A DNA stretch of 64,000 nucleotides from Amycolatopsis mediterranei. Lineage in GTDB: Bacteria > Actinomycetota > Actinomycetes > Mycobacteriales > Pseudonocardiaceae. Every line of letters begins with the position of its first letter. The stretch's first letter is position 1. The notes below the pieces were generated by a model, which was not told where the DNA came from, ran no database searches, and was given only the letters and a program-made list of their open reading frames with translations. The stretch lies in NCBI RefSeq assembly GCF_026017845.1, contig NZ_CP100416.1, forward strand, positions 8,358,221 to 8,422,220. The letters are read 5' to 3'. Made by a program: the position numbers and the translations under genes. Below, piece after piece: positions 57,513-64,000 of the stretch.

Positions 57513-58694
57513 TCAGGCTCCCTGCCCGTCAATCACCCGATTCGTCAGCTCCACAGTGGCCAGGTAGACCCAAAAGATCCAGTCGAGGTAGAACTCGTCG
57601 TAGTCCCGCCTCTGCTTCGCATCTTGGTGACGAACGTGGAATCCGTTGGCGATCTCGAAGAGCGCACCACTGTCTTTCTTGGCAAGGGCAGACACCAACA
57701 CGTTGTGCCGACGCTCCTCGAGGACAAGGGCAAGGGCCACCACCGCCGAGCGCTTCTGGTTGCGGTCCGCCCCGCGGGCGCGGAACAACTCGATCGCGTG
57801 GCGGACCTGGTCGGCCGGTCCTCCGTCATCTCGCGTGATCAGCTTGTGAACCAGCGTCGAGCGGGCGTCGTCGGTCGCCAAGACAAGGCGGCCCACATCG
57901 GCACCCTCTTCGGCCAACCGATAACCGAACTCGCTCCGGTCGAGGATTTTGTTCACCCGCCAACGGTAAGCGAGGCGTCCCGGTTCGATCTCGAAGAGCT
58001 CATTGTGCCAGCCGCATTCCCCGTGGCTGTGAAGCCAGCGCCGCAGGGGCCGCGCAGCCGTGTCGTGCAACAACTCGACAACATCGAAGAAGAGATCGTG
58101 GTCCTGCGCCAGGCGATCCGCACGTAACGGCCACAAGCCGGCGACCCCTAGCTCACGCTCGACCCACCGCGCCGGCCTGTCTCCATATGGATCGTCGATG
58201 CAATCTTTTCCGAAACGCTTCTCGAAGTAGCCCAGCATCTCGAGCTCATGGACCAGGTCGACGAATTCACGGACAGTCTCTTCCCGGGTCAGGGCTCGGG
58301 CGGAGCGCGGACCCGTCTTCCGCTCACTCCAGTACGGACGACGAGGGGGCGGATCCTCGTTCAAGAGGTCCGCGTTGACCATGAGGTCGCGGAGGAACTG
58401 TTGCTTGAAGGTCATGGCTGAACGGGGCGTATCCCGGCCGTCTCGAGGACTGGCATGCGGGAGTTCGCCGATCTCAGCGAACTCCTCCACAGGCCCACCT
58501 CTGATGCCTCGCACGAAGGCATCGTCCAGAAGCAACGCGCAGCGATCATTCCAGTCGTTCAGATCGCGTTGGTTGAGCAGTTTGGCGGCCTCGGATTTGA
58601 ACAGGGCCCGCGGCCACACGAGCTGGTAGTCGGCCTCAGCCAGTCGAGCGCTCACCCGTGCATTGTCCCTCAACGGCACCGTGACCGTGCGCAC
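57513..58694 (-). CDS. Hypothetical protein, possible abortive-infection-type
   Basis: 393 residues from GTG 58694 (VRTVTVPLRDNARVSARLAE). The protein is highly charged and helical; a middle block reads LFDVVELLHDTAARPLRRWL-like VVELLHDTAARPLRRWLHSH, and the C-terminus has FEIANGFHVRHQDAKQRRDY then DWIFWVYLATVELTNRVI. That ending (RHxxxxQRxxYDxxxLDWIFWxYLAT) is reminiscent of HEPN-like C-termini in abortive-infection proteins, but the catalytic Rx4-6H is not clearly seen. GTG at 58679 is an alternative start. Confidence 0.55.
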   Translation of the reverse strand: MRTVTVPLRDNARVSARLAEADYQLVWPRALFKSEAAKLLNQRDLNDWNDRCALLLDDAFVRGIRGGPVEEFAEIGELPHASPRDGRDTPRSAMTFKQQFLRDLMVNADLLNEDPPPRRPYWSERKTGPRSARALTREETVREFVDLVHELEMLGYFEKRFGKDCIDDPYGDRPARWVERELGVAGLWPLRADRLAQDHDLFFDVVELLHDTAARPLRRWLHSHGECGWHNELFEIEPGRLAYRWRVNKILDRSEFGYRLAEEGADVGRLVLATDDARSTLVHKLITRDDGGPADQVRHAIELFRARGADRNQKRSAVVALALVLEERRHNVLVSALAKKDSGALFEIANGFHVRHQDAKQRRDYDEFYLDWIFWVYLATVELTNRVIDGQGA

Positions 58695-58758
58695 CCCGCC
58701 GAGCCGGCTTGGCCTTGCGAGGCGCGCCGCAGTCGGCGGACCACGGATTGAGACCGGC

Positions 58759-59037
58759 CTATCGTTCGAGAGATCGCCTGGCCGCCTCGATGATCGACCA
58801 AAGGCTGCTGTCGGTGCGGTCGTAGTAGATCCGCCGTCGCTCCTTGCCGCTCGACTCCGTGAGCATGCCGAGCGATGCCAGCCGACGCAGCTCGACGCCG
58901 ACCGCGCTCTGGGCGATGACGTCGCTCGGAGGCTCGGACTGGTAGAACCGGCGTTGCGGGTGGTCAAGGATCCAGAGCGCGAGCTTGAGCCGGCAGGGTC
59001 TCCCGAAGAGGAGCCGCCCCAGCTCGTCGGTCTCCAC
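58759..59037 (-). CDS. Winged-helix (ArsR-like) autorepressor
   Basis: 92 residues: VETDELGRLLFGRPCRLKLA, then LWILDHPQRRFYQSEPPSDV, a recognition helix in IAQSAVGVELRRLASLGMLT and a wing ESSGKERRRIYYDRTD. GTG 59037 is chosen because GGGAG lies five to six bases upstream and because the inverted repeat at 59058-59081 would otherwise be inside the coding sequence. It is divergent from the gene at 59167 and probably controls both. Confidence 0.75.
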   Translation of the reverse strand: METDELGRLLFGRPCRLKLALWILDHPQRRFYQSEPPSDVIAQSAVGVELRRLASLGMLTESSGKERRRIYYDRTDSSLWSIIEAARRSLER

Positions 59038-59057
59038 GAACGCTCCCGGGTGTCTAG

Positions 59058-59096
59058 TATCAACTTTCAAGATAGTTGATAGGCTGGGCCAGTCAA
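59058..59096 (-). promoter_or_regulatory. Promoter with overlapping 8-bp inverted-repeat operator
   Basis: TATCAACT (59058-59065) and AGTTGATA (59074-59081) form a perfect inverted repeat with an 8-base centre. On the minus strand TTGACT (59096-59091) is followed after 16 bases by TATCTT, so the repeat covers the -10 region of the winged-helix gene. The arrangement is that of negative autoregulation. Confidence 0.7.
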
Positions 59097-59166
59097 ATAC
59101 ACGGCCTGGTGAGACCGGTGATGGTGCGGTAGACCATCGAGGATCAGCAACGCGAGGGAGCAGAAC

Positions 59167-59763
59167 GTGGACGTCGCGGTCAGCTCCACCCGTCAGGTCG
59201 GCCTCGGCGAGGAGACCTACGCTCGACACCTGCCTGGTAGCGGCGTTGGGGCCGTCGCGCACTACCTCCTCGACCGTCGCGAACACGAGCGACGGCAGCT
59301 GGCTGAACTTGGCAGCCTGGATGATCTCGCAGCTCTGGACGCCATGTTGGAACTGCCGGAGGAAGCGGACATCTCCCGGGAGTCGGTGTCCGGGCGCGTC
59401 CAGCGCATCGTCGCCCGGCTACCAGAGTCAGCGGTGTCTCAGAGCGAGGACAGGTTACGCAGGCTCGCCCGGCACCCAGTGCGGGTCGAGCGGATCACTG
59501 TAGCTGTCCGACGTTCGTGGACGGCGGCGTTGCAGCGCGTTCTCGAGTTCAGCCAGTTCGCCGAACGGGTCCTGGTCTGCACGTCGAGCCCCACTCATGA
59601 GCAGGTGCTCGAAGCGTCCTATAACGGAGTGGGAGTCGCCCTCGAAGGTGACGACGGGAACTGGGTCCTGGAACCCGATGCCTTCGTCGTCCAGCAGCAT
59701 TCAGCGGCCCGCTGGGCGTTCGCCGAGCGCGTGTATGCGCTGCACCTCTCCTGCTCGAACTAG
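59167..59763 (+). CDS. Hypothetical protein paired with the TGT-like gene
   Basis: 198 residues: VDVAVSSTRQVGLGEETYAR, a helical N-terminal half and an alpha/beta C-terminal part (RVERITVAVRRSWTAALQRV, RVLVCTSSPTHEQVLEASYN, GVGVALEGDDGNWVLEPDAF). The GTG at 59167 follows GAGGGAGCA. It ends 4 bp inside the convergent TGT-like gene. Function unknown; probably regulated by the winged-helix protein. Confidence 0.55.
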   Translation: MDVAVSSTRQVGLGEETYARHLPGSGVGAVAHYLLDRREHERRQLAELGSLDDLAALDAMLELPEEADISRESVSGRVQRIVARLPESAVSQSEDRLRRLARHPVRVERITVAVRRSWTAALQRVLEFSQFAERVLVCTSSPTHEQVLEASYNGVGVALEGDDGNWVLEPDAFVVQQHSAARWAFAERVYALHLSCSN

Positions 59764-60920
59764 GCGGGCAGCTTCGCCCAGCGCGTCAGGACCGCTTGAG
59801 ACTTGAACGCCTTGGGGTTGCGCAGCTGGTCGTTGAACAGGGTGTGGTGGTCCACCGCGACCTGGCACCGCTTCTTCCACCACTCGCCTCGATCGGCGCG
59901 TCGAGGAAGCTCCCGCTGCAGGGTGTGCATGAGAGCGCTCCAGACGGCGATGTTGTGCGAGCGGGCTTCAAGCTTGTCCTCGGTCGGGTGAAGCAGCCGG
60001 GTCAGCTTCTGTCCGTGGCAGATCGAACAGGAACACGACGGCGACGACGAGTTGGCAAACTTTTCGGCGAGCGACGTCGTCCTGATGAAGCTCAACAGCT
60101 CGCTGACGAGAACACTTGGCGGCGGTGGCCCGTCGCTGGGCGCCGACTTCGGTATTTCCCCGGGTGGGATCAGGTGCCGGCGCGTCGAGGTCAGGCCGAT
60201 CGCGCCGGCGAAGGAGTTGTGGCAAAGCCCGTCGATAGCCGAGAGATCGGTCCCCAGTCGCATGAGGTGGGGGACTTCACGCTCGAGGCGACGGAGGTTC
60301 TCAGGCGCCTCCTTGACCTTGGCCAGCGGGTCGAACTGGCCGCCTAGCCGCAGCCCGATCGGCGTCTTCGCAGCCTGCAGCAAGGCGCTGAACTGGTCGA
60401 TGAACGTCTTGTTGAGCCACGCGACCGCTGCAGCGACGACAAACACCGTGTCGTCGCGTTCCAGCTCGGATACTCGGCGCACCTGGGCCTTCAGGCTGGC
60501 TGAGTCGCCGGCGGCGACGTACAGCGAGGGCGTCGCGGCGACCGAAGCCCCGCGGGCCAGCTGGTCGTCCAGGACCGCGTCCAAGCCGCCATCAAGCGTG
60601 CCGGGCAAGTCGAACGGCACTTCCGGCGTGGCACAACGCTTGCAGTAGATCTCCGGATCTGCGACGAGCACCAGCTCGTCGAAGCCCGCATCGCGATACC
60701 CGGCGATCTTCAGTGCCGCGTTGTCGCCACCGACCCATACACCACCCCACGTCGGGTCGACGGCCCCTAGGACCGGTTGCAGTTCGCGGGTACTCGCGGC
60801 GGTCAGCAGGCGATCGAAGAGCACGCCGACGCGGCCAGGTGGCCGGAGCCGTTCGGCGTCCTTGATGGCGGCGTTGAGCGCGCCGCTTTCATGCGATCCG
60901 GCACGGTCGTCGTTAGCCAC
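59760..60920 (-). CDS. tRNA-guanine-transglycosylase-like protein
   Basis: 386 residues. A barrel-like N-terminal two thirds includes GGVWVGGDNAALKIAGYRDA, TPIGLRLGGQFDPLAKVKEA, and LMRLGTDLSAIDGLCHNSFA. The C-terminus has SSPSCSCSICHGQKLTRLLH with C296, C298 and C301, and SHNIAVWSALM with H322. CxCxxC and a later His-Asn in a helix are the zinc site of TGT enzymes, which exchange guanine for a 7-deazaguanine in nucleic acid. DpdA in DNA-modifying defence islands is such a paralogue. The spacing to H322 is a few residues shorter than in bacterial TGT and the usual DSGGFQ is not found, so activity is uncertain. GTG 60920 overlaps the ImmA/IrrE stop by 8 bp. Confidence 0.5.
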   Translation of the reverse strand: MANDDRAGSHESGALNAAIKDAERLRPPGRVGVLFDRLLTAASTRELQPVLGAVDPTWGGVWVGGDNAALKIAGYRDAGFDELVLVADPEIYCKRCATPEVPFDLPGTLDGGLDAVLDDQLARGASVAATPSLYVAAGDSASLKAQVRRVSELERDDTVFVVAAAVAWLNKTFIDQFSALLQAAKTPIGLRLGGQFDPLAKVKEAPENLRRLEREVPHLMRLGTDLSAIDGLCHNSFAGAIGLTSTRRHLIPPGEIPKSAPSDGPPPPSVLVSELLSFIRTTSLAEKFANSSSPSCSCSICHGQKLTRLLHPTEDKLEARSHNIAVWSALMHTLQRELPRRADRGEWWKKRCQVAVDHHTLFNDQLRNPKAFKSQAVLTRWAKLPA

Positions 60921-62022
60921 ACGTGCCCCCTTCGAGAGTCGAGGCGAGCTCAGGATCGGACTGCCCAGCGAGCCCGAACACCTCGGTGAATTCGGCAGTC
61001 GTCAACAGAGTGCGTGCGGCCAGGTCGTCAAGGCCATCCTGCTGTCGGGTGATCCACTCGCGTGCCGCCTTGAGCGGCAGCCGCGGGTGCTCCGCCGGCA
61101 GTACACCAGGTTCGTCCGTCCGGTAGCCGAGACTGGAGAGCTCGACATTGAGGGTTCGGTAGCGCCAGTCCGTAATCACGCCCAGGTCGTGGGCACGCCG
61201 GACGAGCGCTGCCATGGACACCTTCCACCGTTGCTTCAGCGCGCCGAGCATGGCGATGTCCAAGTCGCTCTTCAGATCCGCGACGATTTGCGCGGCCGGC
61301 ATCAGGAATTCGGCAGCAAACTCGTCGGCTTCCTTCTCTTGATTCGGCCCGACAACCGGGTGACAGACAATGTGTCCCAGCTCGTGTGCCAGCGTGAATC
61401 TCTGCCGGTCCGGTGGTGTGGCGGCATTCAGGAGGAAGACAGGCGCCTCATCGTCCGGCCACTGGCTGACGGCGTCCCATGCAGCCGATGGTGTGCGGCG
61501 CTGGACCACGATGCCGCCGGCCTGCTCCAACAGGTCGACCATCGACTCCACCGGCCCCGGCGGTATCCGCCACCGCTTGCGCACCTCGGCCGCGGCGTCG
61601 CGCGCGGTGTCGATGACGGACACCGGGAAGCGGAAGAACGCGTTCGCGGGCTGAACGTCGGTACCGTGCAGCAGATGGCGGGTCTGGATCCGCGCGAGGT
61701 TGAGGTAGGCGTGCACGCGACGGCCAGCAGCAGCCGACAGGGACTGGCGCTTGCGGTGGTGCACACACGTCGTCCCGAGCCCGAAAACGTTCCCCGACAA
61801 AGTCAGCAGCTCAGTGGGGTAGCCCAAGACTGCGGCGAAAAGTTCCAGTCGCTCACCACTGACCGAAGTCGCCCCAGCCTCGGCCTTCGAGACGTAGCCC
61901 TGCGTGATCTTCGGGCCGTCGCCTCGCCGCTCGCTCATTTCCCTGGCGACGTCCGACTGGGTCAGCTCACGGGAGTCCCGGGCGAGCGTCAGCATCACCG
62001 GATTCGCGCTGGTCTCAGCCAC
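60913..62022 (-). CDS. XRE helix-turn-helix plus ImmA/IrrE metallopeptidase regulator
   Basis: 369 residues. An N-terminal helix-turn-helix (LTLARDSRELTQSDVAREMS, then ITQGYVSKAEAGATSVSGER, about 11-57) is fused to a zinc peptidase domain with RFTLAHELGHIVCHPV (HELGH at 213-217) and the third-ligand helix EKEADEFAAEFLMPAAQI. Such proteins cleave repressors, as in ICE-Bs1 ImmA, to induce mobile or stress genes. GTG 62022 has AGGAGG six bases upstream. It precedes the TGT-like gene and overlaps it, so they form one unit, similar in layout to antitoxin-like regulator plus effector pairs. Confidence 0.85.
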   Translation of the reverse strand: MAETSANPVMLTLARDSRELTQSDVAREMSERRGDGPKITQGYVSKAEAGATSVSGERLELFAAVLGYPTELLTLSGNVFGLGTTCVHHRKRQSLSAAAGRRVHAYLNLARIQTRHLLHGTDVQPANAFFRFPVSVIDTARDAAAEVRKRWRIPPGPVESMVDLLEQAGGIVVQRRTPSAAWDAVSQWPDDEAPVFLLNAATPPDRQRFTLAHELGHIVCHPVVGPNQEKEADEFAAEFLMPAAQIVADLKSDLDIAMLGALKQRWKVSMAALVRRAHDLGVITDWRYRTLNVELSSLGYRTDEPGVLPAEHPRLPLKAAREWITRQQDGLDDLAARTLLTTAEFTEVFGLAGQSDPELASTLEGGTCG

Positions 62023-62139
62023 GGGCCACCTCCTTACCTCAGGAGGGTACCACGCCGCATCGCCTCAGAAAACCTACTCGAAAAATTCCATCGATGGTTG
62101 TCCCGTCAAGCTCAGCCGACTACGCCGCCAGGTTGGCGG

Positions 62140-62843
62140 CTACCCTCCTCCTCTGGGCACTCGAACTTCATCGCGGACAGCCGCGCAAAGGGCACGCGAT
62201 TTCGCTGCCCCGATTCGCAGCTCGCGACGTAGCGTTTCCGCGGAGATAGGGCGTCCGTGCAACGTCCAGTGCTCTAGGTTGAGCACCCGAGCGCGGTCCA
62301 GCTCATCTATAGCCTTGTCCCGACAAGGCTCCGCCCCCGTGACGTCTCGCTGGCTGCTGTCGTGGCGCGAATGCTCCACCAGGTTCACGCTCGCGCCGAT
62401 CAACTGGCCTACGGGTTTCGCAGGTGATTCCGGCTCGGCATCCGCGGCCTGCAGGCCTCCGAGCAAGACTGGACCGACTTCGGCCCAGCCGATGAGAAGC
62501 AGAGGACCGACTGCGTCGAAGGCGGCCTTGCCCCACTCACCCGCGCAAACCGGATCAGCGACGTTCAAGGCGAGCGTAACCATGCTCGCCGCCAGCAGAA
62601 GGCGCCGAACTGGCCGCAGTACTTGGTCCGGAGGCCCTGCGTCGCCAGATGCCTGCTACCTGCCAGCAAACCGATCACGGTCAGGTCGACGGCCGGTGCA
62701 ACCAGCGGGGCGACGTACGCAGGAACGCCGATCCGCAGGGCGAGCGCCAAGACGTTCCCGAAGCCAAACAGGAAAGTAAGACCGATGACGATGCTCATCA
62801 TCGTCGTGACGAACCTGCTCACGCTGGCCGAGGAGCCCATCAC
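62140..62843 (-). pseudogene. DUF2637-type membrane protein gene, split by a 1-bp deletion
   Basis: The first frame (from 62843) codes MMSIVIGLTFLFGFGNVLAL and PLVAPAVDLTVIGLLAGSRH up to GLRTK; then the coding frame changes and reads VLRPVRRLLLAASMVTLALN, GKAAFDAVGPLLLIGWAEVG and a soluble tail with ELRIGAAKSRALCAAVRDEV. Adding one base near 62621-62630 unites them into a DUF2637/Spd-like protein of about 230 residues with four membrane segments, followed by a helix-turn-helix-like end. Such proteins belong to transfer and spread of actinobacterial plasmids. Confidence 0.65.
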
Positions 62844-62932
62844 CGCCTCCCGCGCTTCGCCGAGAGGTCGTACGTGCCCTGGATGACCAACGTGCCGGTC
62901 AGCCTGGGCCTATCCGGTGATGATGGTCTGCG

Positions 62933-62980
62933 TGGTGCCCCCGACGAGATTCGGACCCGCACTCGCATGCTCGGCAGCGA
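62933..62980 (-). other. Degenerate tRNA 3' end, possible attachment-site relic
   Basis: On the minus strand the sequence GAGTGCGGGTCCGAATCTCG followed by TCGGGGGCACCA looks like the T-arm, acceptor strand and CCA end of a tRNA, of the type ending CGGGGGCACCA in actinobacterial tRNA-Arg. The matching 5' acceptor strand (GCCCCCG) is not found at the right distance, and the T-loop reads TCCGAAT rather than TTCGAAT. So it is not an intact tRNA gene. Integrative elements of actinobacteria commonly use tRNA 3' ends as attachment sites. Confidence 0.4.
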
Positions 62981-63139
62981 TCTCGACTACCCTCCTGAGG
63001 GCTGCGGCTAAGTCCGTGTCAATACACAGCGGCGCTCTTCGATCCGACGAGCTACCGGTCTTCGGTGTCCCAACAAGGACCGCAACGGTTGCCGACTGCA
63101 GGTCAGAGGCAATGTTCAGGCCTCAATGCCAGTGCGAAC

Positions 63140-63916
63140 TTACGGCGCCCCCGAGACTGCGCGGCGAACACGCCCAGCGTGCTCCACCTGGACGTCGGTT
63201 GCCAGTTGTCTCAACTCGACGGACGAAGCCAATCGGCCCTCAGCTCGCCACTTCCGAATGATCCGTCGACCGTAGTTGTGCGTGCCGGCCGCCCGATCAA
63301 GCTCCGCGCCGTTCGGATGACAACCACGCGCACGGGCGCCGACGTAGTACTCCCACATCCGTTGCTCCGCCGTCCGCTCTCCGAACTGCTCGTCCGAAGT
63401 CGAGACCGAAAGCAGCGTGACCACATCGGCAGTCTCGCCGACAGACACAGTCTCGCGGGCATTCTCGTTGGCGTCTCGGCTGGCGATGCGCCTATCAGAG
63501 CCAGTCTCACCAACCCGGTGCTTCAGCGCACCGTTCAACAACTCGACCGACAAAAGCAACACCAGCGGCGGACACGCCGCCACCGTCACCTGCAACACAC
63601 TCAAGGCCGGCGCCGAGCAGATGTTCGCCACCAACGACAGGCAGATACCGAACACGAACGCCAGCCATGCCACCCACCGCGGCGACCGGCGACCGCTCCG
63701 GTGCGTCTTCCACAGCTCGACCGTCGCGATTGTCAGCAGACCGTCGACCAAGAGCGGCCAGATCGTCGCCGTCACCGTGTCAGCGCCGAAGCGGAGCGCG
63801 AACTCACGTCCGTGCCGATACGAGGCGTACGCCGCGCCGAGGGCGACCAGCCCGGTGCAAGCGCACTGGACGGACAGGGCAAGGTCGTGAGCAAGCCAGC
63901 CCCTGAGTCGCGTCAT
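63140..63916 (-). CDS. DUF2637 / Spd-like membrane protein
   Basis: 258 residues from ATG 63916. Four membrane segments are visible: LSVQCACTGLVALGAAYASY, TATIWPLLVDGLLTIATVEL, VAWLAFVFGICLSLVANICS and VTVAACPPLVLLLSVELLNG. A C-terminal cytoplasmic helix-turn-helix-like part follows (AELDRAAGTHNYGRRIIRKW). This is the DUF2637 layout found in SpdA-like plasmid-spread proteins. Two copies (this and the frameshifted one) in 1.8 kb suggest plasmid or AICE-type remnants. A GTG at 63934 could also start it. Confidence 0.7.
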   Translation of the reverse strand: MTRLRGWLAHDLALSVQCACTGLVALGAAYASYRHGREFALRFGADTVTATIWPLLVDGLLTIATVELWKTHRSGRRSPRWVAWLAFVFGICLSLVANICSAPALSVLQVTVAACPPLVLLLSVELLNGALKHRVGETGSDRRIASRDANENARETVSVGETADVVTLLSVSTSDEQFGERTAEQRMWEYYVGARARGCHPNGAELDRAAGTHNYGRRIIRKWRAEGRLASSVELRQLATDVQVEHAGRVRRAVSGAP

Positions 63917-64000
63917 GACCGCTCTGAGGTTCACCCCGAACGGTGGACAGGGGCTTACACAGTTCAAGCAACCACTGGCAGCGACTTCTCGTAGTCGTTG

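Noticed and set aside
62933..63010. A complete functional tRNA gene on the minus strand
   Set aside because: Only the T-arm, acceptor and CCA can be matched. No 5' acceptor strand pairs with CGGGGGC, and no D-arm or anticodon arm folds at the right spacing.
62917..63261. Plus-strand frame with GAPDEIRTRTRML-like product
   Set aside because: This kind of peptide is the usual spurious translation of a tRNA 3' end read on the wrong strand; there is no coding bias.

Overview
The window is high-GC DNA (about 68 percent) with GTG and TTG starts, short 4-bp gene overlaps, an Lsr2 nucleoid protein and actinobacterial conjugation genes. This points to an actinomycete, most likely of the Pseudonocardiales (Amycolatopsis-like); the genus is inferred, not proven. 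All calls come from reading the sequence; no database search was run.

Region 1 (1-11.7 kb) is a catabolic island. It encodes the end of a 2-hydroxyacid dehydrogenase, a ketopantoate-reductase-like enzyme, an enoyl-CoA hydratase, a proteobacterial-type glutathione synthetase (GshB), a LigI-like amidohydrolase, a carboxymuconolactone-decarboxylase-like protein, a class III CoA-transferase, a glutathione S-transferase, a GntR/UTRA regulator, an MFS importer, a two-subunit class I fumarase-like hydratase and a 3-hydroxyacyl-CoA dehydrogenase. Four related AT-rich sites, two sharing an identical 19-mer, lie before the five transcription units and probably define one regulon. GshB, GST and a family III CoA-transferase together recall glutathione-dependent isoprene and styrene pathways in organisms that otherwise use mycothiol.

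Region 2 (11.7-42.5 kb) looks like an integrative conjugative element. A long leftward, translationally coupled operon (25.8 to 14.4 kb) encodes a VirD4/TraG-like ATPase, a replication-relaxation protein, a ParB-like protein, a DUF4417 protein with a radical-SAM-like cysteine motif, and two large proteins that share an N-terminal tag and end in kinase-like and possible ADP-ribosyltransferase-like domains. Next come lsr2, a decayed gene, an RCC1-RHS polymorphic toxin with an amber codon right after its signal peptide plus a putative immunity gene, and a second leftward operon (42.5 to 34.2 kb) for a type IV secretion system (VirB4, VirB6-like, TcpC-like, TcpE-like, NlpC/P60 muramidase). No integrase or clear relaxase lies in the window.

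Region 3 (42.9-48.9 kb) holds a SLOG protein, an XRE regulator, a phosphotransferase and small unknown genes. Region 4 (48.9-56.3 kb) is a scrap yard. A phage tail-chaperone gene keeps a canonical GGGAAAC slippery site, a tape-measure gene is frameshifted and fused to the 3' half of a catechol 2,3-dioxygenase gene, and there are 3'-end fragments of folP, metE, an araC-type regulator, prpC and fhuF.

Region 5 (56.3-64 kb) has unknown proteins, a winged-helix autorepressor with a clear operator, a tRNA-guanine-transglycosylase-like protein next to an ImmA/IrrE regulator, two DUF2637 genes (one frameshifted) and a degenerate tRNA 3' end that may be an attachment-site relic.
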